Source: Flavobacterium glycines
GTDB lineage: Bacteria > Bacteroidota > Bacteroidia > Flavobacteriales > Flavobacteriaceae
Direction: 5' to 3'
Length of the DNA stretch: 64,000 bases
Assembly: GCF_900100165.1 (NCBI RefSeq)
Contig: NZ_FNEO01000002.1
Span: 248,001 to 312,000 of the forward strand
Positions 46,026 through 55,346 of this stretch are shown here, piece by piece. Numbering within the stretch: the stretch's first letter is position 1; every line of letters starts with the position of its first letter. Position numbers and translations under genes: made by a program. Below the pieces are notes generated by a model. That model worked only from the letters and a program-made list of their open reading frames with translations, was not told the origin of the DNA and did not search any database.

Positions 46026-47480
46026 ATGAATTTTAAAAAATTCCTGTTCCTGTTAAGCACTTTTGCTTTATTTACTTCCAATACTTTTGCCGAAGTAACA
46101 CTCCCCAAAATTTTGGGTCATAATATGGTTTTGCAACAAAAGAAAAAAGTTGCAATTTGGGGAACAGCAGCACCAAACGAAAAAATAGCTGTTGCTTTTG
46201 CCGGACAAATAAAAACTACAATTGCCGACAATAAAGGAAACTGGTCCCTAAAACTAAATCCGATGCAGGCATCATTCACGCCACGCGAAATGACCATCAA
46301 AGGGACAAACACAATTGTATTAAAAAACATATTGGTTGGCGAAGTTTGGCTTTGCTCAGGTCAATCCAATATGGAATATGCCTTGCGAAAATACAGTGAT
46401 TATAAAAACCTGCCTGAAGGAAGCCGCCCACCGGAAGACGACTTAAACACTGCCAGTAATGCTAATATCCGCATTTTTCTGGACCGTAGAAAATATATGG
46501 ATCCCAGTCCGGAACATCTGGGTTGGGACACCGCTATCGGGCGTCCTTTGGTAGATTTTTCGGCTGTGGCTTATTATTTTGCCAAAGATTTGTACAGCAA
46601 ATTACATGTCCCTGTCGGAATGATTTCTGCAGCCGTTCCCGGTAGCCGCATTGAACCCTGGATTCAGGCTTCTAAACTGGAAACAGAACCGAAACTAAAA
46701 AACGGCAAAATCCTAGATAAATTAAAAGCTGATGATGGCGATACAGGTAAATTTTACAACACTATGATACAGCCACTCATCCCTTACACCCTGCAAGGTA
46801 TATTATGGTATCAGGGAGAATCCCATTGTTTTTTAGGCGAAAACATCCGTTATGCCTATAAATTCAAAACCCTAATCGAGAGTTGGCGTAAGGACTGGCA
46901 AGACAAAAAAATGCCCTTCTATTTTGTGCAAATTGCACCTTACAATTATTCGGTGACAAAAGACCGACCGTTAAGCACTGAAAATCTTCCTGAATTTTGG
47001 GAAGCACAGGCTTTGCTCCTACATCTTAAAAATACCGCCTTAGTTAGCATTACCGATTTAGTAGACAATATCACCGACTTGCACCCCAGAAACAAATGGG
47101 AAATTGGTCGTCGATTAAGTTTGCTGGCAGCCAACAAGACTTATGGACAGCAAAATATAGTTTACTCCGGACCTGTTTACCAAAAAATGAAAATTGTAAA
47201 CAATAGCATCGAAATTACTTTTTCAAACACAGGAAGCGGATTAAGCAGTCGTGATGGCAAACCTCTTAGCTGGTTTAGTATAGCCGGAGCCGATGGCAAA
47301 TATGTTCCGGCAATAGCCGAAATAAAAAACAATAAAATAGTTGTTTCCGCTCCTCAGGTCCAACATCCCTATTCGGTACGTTTTGGCTGGAACGAAGCAG
47401 CCCAATCTAATTTTATCAACAAAGAAGGACTTCCTGCTGTACCTTTTAGAACTGATAATCCCTGGGAAAAACTTTTTTAA
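46026..47480 (+). CDS. Secreted sialate O-acetylesterase-like SGNH hydrolase
   Basis: A 484-residue exported protein (signal ending near NTFA, residue 22). An N-terminal beta-domain (25-100; LPKILGHNMVLQQKKKVAIWG) precedes a SASA/SGNH hydrolase domain. The catalytic serine is Ser114 in CSGQSNME; a His/Asp pair is in TDLHPRNKW near residue 350, and GESH near 265 is conserved. Such enzymes remove acetyl groups from sugars: sialic acid in some, but in plant-degrading Bacteroidota often pectin, xylan or rhamnogalacturonan. Given the pectin genes in the window, a plant polysaccharide is the more likely substrate. A terminator follows. Confidence 0.85.
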   Translation: MNFKKFLFLLSTFALFTSNTFAEVTLPKILGHNMVLQQKKKVAIWGTAAPNEKIAVAFAGQIKTTIADNKGNWSLKLNPMQASFTPREMTIKGTNTIVLKNILVGEVWLCSGQSNMEYALRKYSDYKNLPEGSRPPEDDLNTASNANIRIFLDRRKYMDPSPEHLGWDTAIGRPLVDFSAVAYYFAKDLYSKLHVPVGMISAAVPGSRIEPWIQASKLETEPKLKNGKILDKLKADDGDTGKFYNTMIQPLIPYTLQGILWYQGESHCFLGENIRYAYKFKTLIESWRKDWQDKKMPFYFVQIAPYNYSVTKDRPLSTENLPEFWEAQALLLHLKNTALVSITDLVDNITDLHPRNKWEIGRRLSLLAANKTYGQQNIVYSGPVYQKMKIVNNSIEITFSNTGSGLSSRDGKPLSWFSIAGADGKYVPAIAEIKNNKIVVSAPQVQHPYSVRFGWNEAAQSNFINKEGLPAVPFRTDNPWEKLF

Positions 47481-47503
47481 TAAAATCAATACTCTCAAAA
47501 CTA

Positions 47504-47543
47504 AAAATCCCATTTTGACATCCGTTCTAAATGGGATTTTTTT
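47504..47543 (+). terminator. Terminator after the esterase gene
   Basis: AAAATCCCATTT (47504-47515) pairs with AAATGGGATTTT (47529-47540) around a 13-nt loop, with a T run behind. Confidence 0.9.
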
Positions 47544-47653
47544 ATGTAAAAATGAAGCAAAATAAACGATTCATCACCGCATAATTTCTAAATTGACAAT
47601 TCTTCAATCTAACTAAAAATCAACTATATTTACTATCCATCAAATAGTGAATT

Positions 47654-50173
47654 ATGAGAAAAATATTTTTTAGTACACTACTTTTATTCCTTTGTTTGTT
47701 TTCCAAAGCACAGGAAAAAATCCCTTATCATTCCCTCGACCCCAAAAACCCTATTCAATTTACAGGAAAAGCAATTATCTATAAAGGGAAAACAATTCCG
47801 CTAAGTCCAAAAGCTTTTTTTATTGATGCCCAATTGAGCGATGCCCAAGTCGCAAAATATCCATACGTTTATAATACGATAAACGAAGCAAGCAAGCACC
47901 TTACAAATGGTATAGAAAGCGCTCCTATGACCTTATATATTGCTCCCAATGTCTATTGGATCGACAATCCCGATGATCCTGAAATTAGAAAACCCGAAGG
48001 CAATGCAACTGTTCCTTATGGATTAATCATCAAATGCGAATGGTTGCGATTTTATGGTCTCAGCGACAATCCCGAAAATGTAGTACTGGCTGCTAATCGG
48101 GGACAAACCATCGGCGCTGTTGGGAATTTTACCCTTTTTAAATTCACAGGACAAGGCACCAGTTCTGAGAATATCACTTTTGGAAATTATTGCAATGTAG
48201 ACCTCAACTATGCTTTAAAACCAACACTCAACAGAACAAAGCGTGCTTCGGCAATTGTTCAGGCACAGCTCATTCATTGCGATGGCGATAAAATTGTGGC
48301 TCGCAACACAAGATTTATCAGCCGTCTTAATCTTTGTCCGTTTGTGGGTGGCAAGCGTGTTCTTTTTGACCGTTGCCATTTTGAATCAACTGACGATGCC
48401 TTATGCGGAACAGCAGTCTATCTCAATTGTAGTTTGGATTTTTATAGTTCCAAACCTTTTTATTCGACTCAAGGCACAGGAGCCGTTTTCTTAAATTGTG
48501 ACATTAAATCTTTTACTAATGGCAATCAGTTTTTCACCAAAGCCAACGGACAATTAGCAGTTGTTGACACCCGATTTACAGCCAATAATATCAGCTATTT
48601 AGGATGGAATGACAATCTCCCAAAAGAAACCCGAAATTACCAATACCAGGTCAGCATCAACAAAGAAGCTGTTTTGATCGAAAAAAATAATCCGGCTGCT
48701 ACCGTGGACATGAGCAATTTGAACGTTCTAAACGCCTATCGCTTTAATTACAATGGAAAAACCATTTACAACACCTACAATCTCTTAGCCGGTAATGACG
48801 ATTGGGATCCAATGCAAATTAAAAGCATCGTACTACTTGCCGAAAAAGAACAACAACAAAAATTCAGCTTTCTCCCTACCCAACTATTAATTAGTCCTTC
48901 CAAAATTTCGATAGAAACTAACAAAGGCAAAGCCATCTTAAAAGCTACAGTCAATCGTTTTGGTAATTATGAATTAAAAGGCGAAAAAATAACATGGTCT
49001 GTAGACGACAAAAACAAAGCAATCCTAAGCCTAAATCCGAATGAAGACGGAAGCGAATGCGAAATAACCCCTAACAATACCAACGACGAAATTAGCACCG
49101 TAATTATCACGGCAAAAACAGCTTCAGGTCTGGAAGCCGCTTCAGTTATTTATGTGGCTCCGCCAAAACTAGCAAGTCCTAAATTTGTTCAGGAACCACA
49201 ACTTTCGAAAATCGATAACGGAATCCTAAAATTGCAATACCAAATTGAAAATTCTTTTAAAGACCAAAGCCAAATCAGTTGGTATCGCTGTACCGACAAC
49301 AAAGGAAACCATCCAATTGAAATTGCTGTGTCAAGAAATACTATTCCCTTGGTTGAATACCCGCTAACTATTGCCGATGCGGGCTATTACATAATGGCTT
49401 CGGTTGCACCAAAAAATATTCGCAGTGATGCCAGAAAAGCTTTTACAGTAATAACTCCAAAACCAATTACAACAAAAGACATCACGGCTGACAAAAATAT
49501 TCTTCTGACTAATTTTAAAAATAGTTCAACAAAAAATCAACTGGAAATTATTCCGGGTTTCTGGACTTTTAAGCCATTCGAAACAGAAGATAAAAACAAT
49601 ACAATTCTAAAAGATGCCTGGTATTATGGTGAAGGCATTGATGGTGCAGCCAATAAGGTCGGTCTTTTACAAACGGGACGTAGTGCTACGCTGCTTTATA
49701 CGCCAATTGAAGGCAACTATACCAATATGAAATTCAACCTTAGCGTTACTCCTTTTAAAACTGCAGGACAAGGTTTTAGTGTTGCCCATATGTATATAGA
49801 TATACTTATAAAATACAATACCAAAACTGGCAGTGGCTATGCCTTGCGCCTCATTAGAACTACAAAACACCATGATGCTGTAGACTGCATTTTATTAGAA
49901 TACAAAAGCGGTATTCCGACTGAAATAAGTGCGCCCATAACAACTAATGCTTTTAAAGGAACATGTTCCATCAATATTGAAGTAATCGCAAATCAACTAA
50001 TCGCAAAAATAACTAATGCTGATTCCAACATGAATGCGAAAATCTCAGACAATGTATTTCCCGAAGCTAATTTAAAAGCAACTATCAATCCTAATAATTG
50101 GGGCGGTTTAGGAATACTTTACAACGGCGGTTCGCCAACAATGATAAATGCAATAAAGGCAGAATGGAAGTAA
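47654..50173 (+). CDS. Large secreted beta-helix protein, pectinesterase-like
   Basis: An 839-residue exported protein (signal MRKIFFSTLLLFLCLFSKA). Residues about 70-400 look like a right-handed parallel beta-helix resembling pectin methylesterases (TINEASKHLTNG... MTLYIAPNVYWIDNPDD, WLRFYGLSDNPENVVLAANR, FESTDDALCGTAVYLNCSLD). The usual pectinesterase catalytic motif GTVDFIFG is not seen; STDDALCG may stand in its place. Residues about 410-510 form a bacterial Ig-like domain, 510-610 another beta domain, and 640-839 a jelly-roll-like module (GFWTFKPFE... GGLGILYNGG) that might bind carbohydrate. It is directly downstream of the acetylesterase gene. Function on pectin is an inference; it could be a lyase or a binding protein. 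Confidence 0.6.
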   Translation: MRKIFFSTLLLFLCLFSKAQEKIPYHSLDPKNPIQFTGKAIIYKGKTIPLSPKAFFIDAQLSDAQVAKYPYVYNTINEASKHLTNGIESAPMTLYIAPNVYWIDNPDDPEIRKPEGNATVPYGLIIKCEWLRFYGLSDNPENVVLAANRGQTIGAVGNFTLFKFTGQGTSSENITFGNYCNVDLNYALKPTLNRTKRASAIVQAQLIHCDGDKIVARNTRFISRLNLCPFVGGKRVLFDRCHFESTDDALCGTAVYLNCSLDFYSSKPFYSTQGTGAVFLNCDIKSFTNGNQFFTKANGQLAVVDTRFTANNISYLGWNDNLPKETRNYQYQVSINKEAVLIEKNNPAATVDMSNLNVLNAYRFNYNGKTIYNTYNLLAGNDDWDPMQIKSIVLLAEKEQQQKFSFLPTQLLISPSKISIETNKGKAILKATVNRFGNYELKGEKITWSVDDKNKAILSLNPNEDGSECEITPNNTNDEISTVIITAKTASGLEAASVIYVAPPKLASPKFVQEPQLSKIDNGILKLQYQIENSFKDQSQISWYRCTDNKGNHPIEIAVSRNTIPLVEYPLTIADAGYYIMASVAPKNIRSDARKAFTVITPKPITTKDITADKNILLTNFKNSSTKNQLEIIPGFWTFKPFETEDKNNTILKDAWYYGEGIDGAANKVGLLQTGRSATLLYTPIEGNYTNMKFNLSVTPFKTAGQGFSVAHMYIDILIKYNTKTGSGYALRLIRTTKHHDAVDCILLEYKSGIPTEISAPITTNAFKGTCSINIEVIANQLIAKITNADSNMNAKISDNVFPEANLKATINPNNWGGLGILYNGGSPTMINAIKAEWK

Positions 50174-50200
50174 AACTTCGCCAAAATTAAAAGCACAAAA

Positions 50201-50227
50201 AAAGCCTCTTCTTTCGAAGAGGCTTTT
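50201..50227. terminator. Bidirectional terminator
   Basis: AAAGCCTCTT (50201-50210) pairs with AAGAGGCTTT (50217-50226) around CTTTCG, with A and T runs on the two sides, so it can end both the beta-helix gene (plus) and the tRNA (minus). Confidence 0.88.
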
Positions 50228-50234
50228 ACTTTTG

Positions 50235-50308
50235 GGTGGATGATGGGGTTCGAACCCACGACCCTCGGCACCACAAACCGATGCTCTAACCAGCTGAGCT
50301 ACAACCAC
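50235..50308 (-). tRNA. tRNA-His (anticodon GTG)
   Basis: The minus strand folds into a full cloverleaf: D arm GCTCAGCTGGTTAGAGC, anticodon stem TCGGT/GCCGA with loop TTGTGGT (anticodon GTG at 50272-50274) and T arm GTGGG-TTCGAAC-CCCAT. G at 50309 provides the G-1 expected for tRNA-His, facing C73. The CCA end is not encoded. The acceptor stem GTGGTTG/CATCCAC has one T-T mismatch at pair 5-68. Confidence 0.95.
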
Positions 50309-50390
50309 CATTTGTTTGCTTGTTTGCGGTGGCAAAGATACAACAGAATTCCAGTTCTCCAAACATTTTTTTTAAAAAAATTAAAAAAAA

Positions 50391-51107
50391 TTACAGCAAA
50401 TTATCTAAACTACTGACAGCCAAACACCTTTCAACTGTAAATCCTTCGGCATAATCTAAGCCAACTAACCTTCCCAAGTCTCTGGAACGGTAATTTAAGC
50501 TCTCAAAAAAGTTTTTTGAGGTAATTGGCGATTCAGGTTCGTCAGAATTAGGGTCGTAAAATTGTGATCGATAAGCTAAAATAGCCTCTATTTTCTTTTC
50601 GGTAAATCCTGTAATATCCACTACAAAATCCGGTTCGATATTCTTCCATTGGATGTAATGATACACCACCTTAGGTCGCCAAGCAATTTGTTGCTCCCCT
50701 TCCAACTCAGTTTCAATTTTCATTAAACCTGATAAAAAACAAGCATCCGAAACCAATTTACTTCCTTTACCATGATCAATATGACGGTCGTCTATAGCAT
50801 TGCACAAAACGATATCAGGACGGTACTTACGAATCATTTTTATAACTTCGAGTTGGTGCTTTTCGTCATTTACAAAAAAACCATCTTTCATATTCAGATT
50901 CTCTCTTATTGAGATTCCTAAAATTTGTGCCGCAGCACTGGCCTCCTGATCTCTGATTTCAGCCGAACCACGAGTTCCTAATTCACCTCTGGTCAAATCG
51001 ACAATACCTACTTTTTTCCCTAAGGAAACTTCTTTTAAAATAGTCCCTGCACAACCTAATTCTACATCATCGGGATGCGCTCCAAACGCTAATATATCTA
51101 GTTTCAT
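50391..51107 (-). CDS. bshB1: Bacillithiol biosynthesis deacetylase BshB1
   Basis: Zinc-dependent hydrolase of the LmbE family that removes acetate from GlcNAc-malate in bacillithiol synthesis. The 238-residue protein starts with MKLDILAFGAHPDDVELGCA, containing the zinc motif AHPDD, and has the second zinc histidine in DDRHIDHGKG near residue 108. The C-terminal RSRDLGRLVGLDYAEGF segment is characteristic of BshB1. The presence of bacillithiol genes is usual in Flavobacteria. A palindromic repeat lies upstream, between it and menF. Confidence 0.94.
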   Translation of the reverse strand: MKLDILAFGAHPDDVELGCAGTILKEVSLGKKVGIVDLTRGELGTRGSAEIRDQEASAAAQILGISIRENLNMKDGFFVNDEKHQLEVIKMIRKYRPDIVLCNAIDDRHIDHGKGSKLVSDACFLSGLMKIETELEGEQQIAWRPKVVYHYIQWKNIEPDFVVDITGFTEKKIEAILAYRSQFYDPNSDEPESPITSKNFFESLNYRSRDLGRLVGLDYAEGFTVERCLAVSSLDNLL

Positions 51108-51144
51108 AATTTAATTTTCTAACAACTTATTTTGTAGTTTTTTT

Positions 51145-51254
51145 GAAACGCAGATTAAAGAAATACTAGAAATTAAAAAATAATTTAATATCAAAATCTT
51201 CTGAATTCATTCAAAATCTATGATTATTTCTCAAATTTCTCTAATCTGTGTTCC
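51145..51254. repeat. Intergenic inverted repeat of CAGATTAAAGAAAT type
   Basis: GAAACGCAGATTAAAGAAAT (51145-51164) and the inverted near copy ending ATCTGTGTTC (about 51234-51253) match at about 16 of 19 positions, around a 70-bp AT-rich centre. It fills the gap between menF and bshB1. Such ACGCAGATT... repeats are frequent between genes in Flavobacterium. Confidence 0.6.
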
Positions 51255-51285
51255 TTTTTTAGACATCCATTTAGAACCTTAGACT

Positions 51286-52347
51286 TCAAAGCACATTTTT
51301 CATCGTCATGGATTTATTGACACTTTCATCCCATTCTTTCTCCGGAACACTTTCTTTAGTAATCCCACATCCCATATATAAATGCGCCTTCTTATCCTTT
51401 ATTTGCATACAGCGTAAATTAACATACAAATCGGATTTTTGTTTTTTCTCTGCAAAATCCTTTTTGTTTAATTCACCTAAAAAGCCTGTGTAATATTCCC
51501 TGTCATAGCTTTCATTTTCTAAAATAAAATCTTTAGCCGCTTGTTTTGGCAAACCGCAAACTGCCGGAGTTGGATGTAAAACTGAAACTACCTGATTTAA
51601 TTTGGATTCTTTATTAATCACCCCTTCAATATCAGTTTTAATATGCAGTACATTTCCCGCCTGAACAGTGTATGGACTGGAAATGGCCACTTCAGAAGTC
51701 AAACCTTTCAAATTTTCTAATATAAAATCAGTAACATATTGTTGTTCTTCAACTTCTTTTTGTTCCCAGATCACATCGGTTTTCCCTTCAAAATTTTGTG
51801 TTCCGGCCAATGCCATGGTACAAAACTTTTTCCGACTGGCTTTTAGCAATCGCTCCGGTGTAGCCCCCATCCACAAACCAATTTTTGGATGGTACCAACA
51901 ATAACAAAAAACACCAGGAAAACGCTGTATTAATCTTGTAAAAACGGTAACCAAATCAAAATCAGGTACGTCTAAAATTTCTTTTCGGGACAAAACAACC
52001 TTTTTCAATTCTCCTTTTTGAATGGAATCTATAGCTTTCTGAATTAAATTTTCAAAATGCATTTTTCCCTGTTGATTTTCTTCAGTTATCAACCCAATAG
52101 TATGATTCTCTTCGAAAGAATCAATTTCTGATTCCCAAATAACCGATTGATTTTTTGGAATCAATATCATCTGATTACCATTAAAAGGTGCAAAAACAAA
52201 ACCCGTTTCATCTAAAGTTTCGGCAAAATACAAATGATCATTTTTTTGAAAAAAACCTCTCACCTCAGTTTTATAAGGCTTACTATAAATAACAAAAGGC
52301 AAATTTTGAGCTTCCTGTTGTTTCACTTTTATAAAAAAATCAATCAT
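51286..52347 (-). CDS. menF: Isochorismate synthase, menaquinone-type
   Basis: Converts chorismate to isochorismate, the first step of menaquinone synthesis. The 353-residue protein has the chorismate-binding fold with KVVLSRKE near residue 110, LHPTPAVCGLPKQAA near 253, ENESYDREYYTGFLG near 275 and YMGCGITKES near 324. It lacks an N-terminal extension and is shorter than E. coli MenF (431), as usual for Bacteroidota. It is downstream of the MenI-like thioesterase gene in the same direction; menaquinone is the expected quinone of this group, making MenF more likely than a siderophore EntC. Confidence 0.9.
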   Translation of the reverse strand: MIDFFIKVKQQEAQNLPFVIYSKPYKTEVRGFFQKNDHLYFAETLDETGFVFAPFNGNQMILIPKNQSVIWESEIDSFEENHTIGLITEENQQGKMHFENLIQKAIDSIQKGELKKVVLSRKEILDVPDFDLVTVFTRLIQRFPGVFCYCWYHPKIGLWMGATPERLLKASRKKFCTMALAGTQNFEGKTDVIWEQKEVEEQQYVTDFILENLKGLTSEVAISSPYTVQAGNVLHIKTDIEGVINKESKLNQVVSVLHPTPAVCGLPKQAAKDFILENESYDREYYTGFLGELNKKDFAEKKQKSDLYVNLRCMQIKDKKAHLYMGCGITKESVPEKEWDESVNKSMTMKNVL

Positions 52348-52389
52348 ACACAGTTATGTTATATTAAGGTTTATTTATCCAAATAAAAT

Positions 52390-52824
52390 TTAGTCTTTTT
52401 TCTTTCTTTTAGGCAAAACCATATTGGTCAATTTGCAAAGCGAAATCAGATTATCTCTTTCATCAACAATACGAATCTCCCAAAGATGAATACTAGCTCC
52501 CTGATGAATTATTTTTGCTGTTGCAGTAACGACGCCTTCTCTTTTGGATTTTAAATGATTGGCTGAAATTTCTATTCCACGAACCTCACTAACTTCAGGA
52601 TTAATAAATATAAAAGAAGCTGCACTACCCACACTTTCGGCTAATGCTACTGTAGCACCACCATGCAACAACCCCATCGGTTGATGGACTCTGGGATTAA
52701 CAGGCATTTTAGCTACCAGAAAACCTTCGCCTGCATCAATATACTCTATATTCAAGGTTTCCATCAAAGTATTTTTCGAAATACGATTACAGTATTCCAG
52801 TATTTTTTCCTTATCAAATGTCAT
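52390..52824 (-). CDS. Hotdog-fold thioesterase, probable DHNA-CoA thioesterase (MenI-like)
   Basis: A 144-residue PaaI/MenI-type thioesterase. It shows the hotdog core with HQPMGLLHGGATVALAESVG near residue 48, in which the Glu is the expected catalytic base, and RGIEISANHLKS near 83. In menaquinone synthesis MenI hydrolyses 1,4-dihydroxy-2-naphthoyl-CoA. Placement 42 bp upstream of menF in the same direction is the reason for the MenI call; PaaI-type phenylacetyl-CoA thioesterases look alike. Confidence 0.85.
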   Translation of the reverse strand: MTFDKEKILEYCNRISKNTLMETLNIEYIDAGEGFLVAKMPVNPRVHQPMGLLHGGATVALAESVGSAASFIFINPEVSEVRGIEISANHLKSKREGVVTATAKIIHQGASIHLWEIRIVDERDNLISLCKLTNMVLPKRKKKD

Positions 52825-52963
52825 AATTCTATTTTAATCGATTGTAAAAATAAAGAAAAGAAAAGATACAATCTGCTAAAATAAGCTGCTTATTCTACTA
52901 AACTTTTAAAAATACAATCCCAACCAATAAGATTTTTTCTATTTTTACAAAAAAACAAAAACA

Positions 52964-54475
52964 ATGCGTCCTTTTTCGCTACTTTTTATCTTTACATTTT
53001 TAATAACTATCTGTTCCTGTCGTTCCGATTTCTCTACTGTTCCCAGTTCCGGAAAATTGGCTTTTTCAAGAGACACTGTTTTTCTGGATACTGTTTTTTC
53101 TACTATCAGTTCGAGTACTTACTTATTAAAAGTTTACAATCACAGCAAAAACGACATCAACATCCCAACAATTCAGTTTAGCAAAGGTTTAAATTCTAAA
53201 TACCGCATGACTGTTGACGGCATGCAAGGCGAAAACAATAAAATTTTCAATAATGTGGTTCTTCTGGCCAAAGACAGCCTGTACGTTTTTATAGAAACCA
53301 CTCCCAACATTGCCGATGCAAATCCCGATGATTTTTTATACGAAGACACTATCGAATTTGACAGCGGCAATAATTTACAAAAAGTAACCTTACTTACCCT
53401 TGTTAAAGACGCTATATTTCTTTATCCCAAACGCTTAAACAATAATAAAACTGAAACAGTCACTTTTGACAACACCGAATTAAATGGCTTTTATTTGGAC
53501 GAAAATGATCCTGTCAACGGTAACGAACTGCATTTTACCAATCAAAAATCGTATGTCATTTATGGCTATGCCACCGTTCCCGAAGGGAAAAAAGTAATTT
53601 TTGATGCCGGAAGCCGGGTTTATTTCCATGCTAATTCAGGCTTAATTATACCACAATCAGCCAGTTTAGAATGCAATGGAAGTATTTCAACTACCAGCAA
53701 ACAAGAAAACGAGGTCATTTTTGAAGGCGATCGTCAGGAAGCCGATTATGCCAATATCCCCGGACAATGGGCAACAATCTGGCTACGTGATGGAAGTACA
53801 AACCACAACATAAACCATCTAACGATAAAAAACGCTACTATCGGACTTAAAATTGACGGTCACGATCAAAGCACTTGTACTATAAAAAACAGTCAGATTT
53901 ACAACAGCTCTAATTATGGGATTCTGGCTCAAAATGCAAAAATAGCAGGCGAAAATATCGTTATAAATTCAGCCGGAAAAGCGGCTTTAGCCTGTACATA
54001 CGGAGGAAATTATCTATTCACTCACTGTACTTTTAATAACTATTGGAACGGAGTCTCACAAACGACTTTAAGTATCAGCAATTACAAAACAGCTGCCAAT
54101 CCTGAAATCATGGCTTTAACTCAGGCTACTTTTAACAACTGTATTATTTACGGTGCTTATTCGAATGAACTTAATTTAGACAAGAATGCATCAGCACTTT
54201 TTGAATACCAATTCAATAATTGTTTATTAAAAGACGAAACAAACAGCAGCAATCCTTTGTATAATTTTGATGATAACACCCATTATAAAAACATCATTAC
54301 CAACCAAAACCCTCATTTTTTGGACATTGCAAAAAACAAACTCAATATTAACAATACTTCTGCCGCTTTCGCAAAAGGAAATCCGGCTTATTTAATTCCG
54401 CTGGACATTAATGGAAAAACCAGAACACTTCCACCAGATTTAGGTGCTTACCAAAGTATGCCTTTTCCTGAATAA
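52964..54475 (+). CDS. Right-handed beta-helix lipoprotein of unknown function
   Basis: A 503-residue lipoprotein (lipobox TICSC, cysteine 19). Residues about 30-150 form a beta-rich domain (LKVYNHSKNDINIPTIQ), and about 190-440 are parallel beta-helix repeats with asparagine-rich turns (INHLTIKNATIGLKIDG, CTIKNSQIYNSSNYGILAQN, FTHCTFNNYWNG). The C-terminus (RTLPPDLGAYQSMPFPE) is the DxGAYQ-type ending seen in choice-of-anchor beta-helix proteins. No catalytic motif was recognised. Related proteins are widespread in Flavobacteria, and the role is unknown. It follows a divergent gap after the MenI-like gene. Confidence 0.8.
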   Translation: MRPFSLLFIFTFLITICSCRSDFSTVPSSGKLAFSRDTVFLDTVFSTISSSTYLLKVYNHSKNDINIPTIQFSKGLNSKYRMTVDGMQGENNKIFNNVVLLAKDSLYVFIETTPNIADANPDDFLYEDTIEFDSGNNLQKVTLLTLVKDAIFLYPKRLNNNKTETVTFDNTELNGFYLDENDPVNGNELHFTNQKSYVIYGYATVPEGKKVIFDAGSRVYFHANSGLIIPQSASLECNGSISTTSKQENEVIFEGDRQEADYANIPGQWATIWLRDGSTNHNINHLTIKNATIGLKIDGHDQSTCTIKNSQIYNSSNYGILAQNAKIAGENIVINSAGKAALACTYGGNYLFTHCTFNNYWNGVSQTTLSISNYKTAANPEIMALTQATFNNCIIYGAYSNELNLDKNASALFEYQFNNCLLKDETNSSNPLYNFDDNTHYKNIITNQNPHFLDIAKNKLNINNTSAAFAKGNPAYLIPLDINGKTRTLPPDLGAYQSMPFPE

Positions 54476-54513
54476 AATTTAATGTCCGGTTCTGAAATTA
54501 CGATACAAGAATC

Positions 54514-55203
54514 CTAACAAATCAACAACAAGCGATATTCCCCTTCATTTTCCTTTGGAGCTCTATGAATACAAGGCAAGACTTTTTGCTCAGGATGATC
54601 AACCGCTAGTCGCCATAAATTTCCTAAACCTAAATTAATGGGTTCAGAATCGACTTTAGCCTGATAATGCAAATCAAAATAATTTTCTTTTAAAAAATCT
54701 TCGAATTCTTCCTCAGGACCATCGTGCAACTCCTGTAACTTGTTTCTAACTTCAGGAATTAGAATTTTCTGAACTGCCTGATCATTCGGAATAATATCAC
54801 TCGCTGCCCCATAATAGGTACATAAAAAAGTATCTGTAGCAACAGGAGAACGATCTACATGATAGGAATACACATCGGTTGAAATAAAATCAAATTCATC
54901 ATCACGTTCATAACATTTCAATAAATTCAAGGATGGCGAAGCGCCAAAATTAGTCAACAATTGCAAATCATTCAGAATAATTTCTCTGGCCAAATTCCCT
55001 TTTTCAGACAATTGGAGCGCCAATAAATCATCTGAAGAAACCTCTGTTATGTTCTCTTTTAACTGTAATTGATTCACAATTTCTTTAAAATCACCCTCTA
55101 AATTTCGAAACCAGCACAAAGCATTAGTCATACCTTCAAATTCAGTATTAACAAGTGCTAAAAAAGAGCTAACCTCCCCTATTTGATTACTGTTTGAAAA
55201 CAT
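54514..55203 (-). CDS. DUF1826-like protein of unknown function
   Basis: A 229-residue cytoplasmic protein without signal or membrane segment. The C-terminal part (YSYHVDRSPVATDTFLCTYY near residue 111, LGNLWRLAVDHPEQ near 190, CIHRAPKENEGEYRLLL near 212) has the layout of DUF1826 proteins, which contain a conserved HxD and HR and may be iron- or metal-related; this is a pattern match only. Transcribed toward the beta-helix lipoprotein gene. A -7 box (complement TAATTTTG, 55248-55255) sits 45 bp upstream. Function unknown. Confidence 0.65.
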   Translation of the reverse strand: MFSNSNQIGEVSSFLALVNTEFEGMTNALCWFRNLEGDFKEIVNQLQLKENITEVSSDDLLALQLSEKGNLAREIILNDLQLLTNFGASPSLNLLKCYERDDEFDFISTDVYSYHVDRSPVATDTFLCTYYGAASDIIPNDQAVQKILIPEVRNKLQELHDGPEEEFEDFLKENYFDLHYQAKVDSEPINLGLGNLWRLAVDHPEQKVLPCIHRAPKENEGEYRLLLIC

Positions 55204-55346
55204 AACAACGTAATTTTAAAATCTTTGAAAATCATTTTTAATGACTACAAAATTACTGATTTGTATAAGTTTTAAGAATTTTTCAAAAACAAAAAAAACG
55301 TAAAAAACAGCCTCCTTATTACCGCTTTAAAAAGTCATTTTTACAC

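Noticed and set aside
50108..50362. Minus-strand frame of 84 codons spanning the tRNA-His gene
   Set aside because: It covers the tRNA and terminator; the reading frame is an accident of these sequences.
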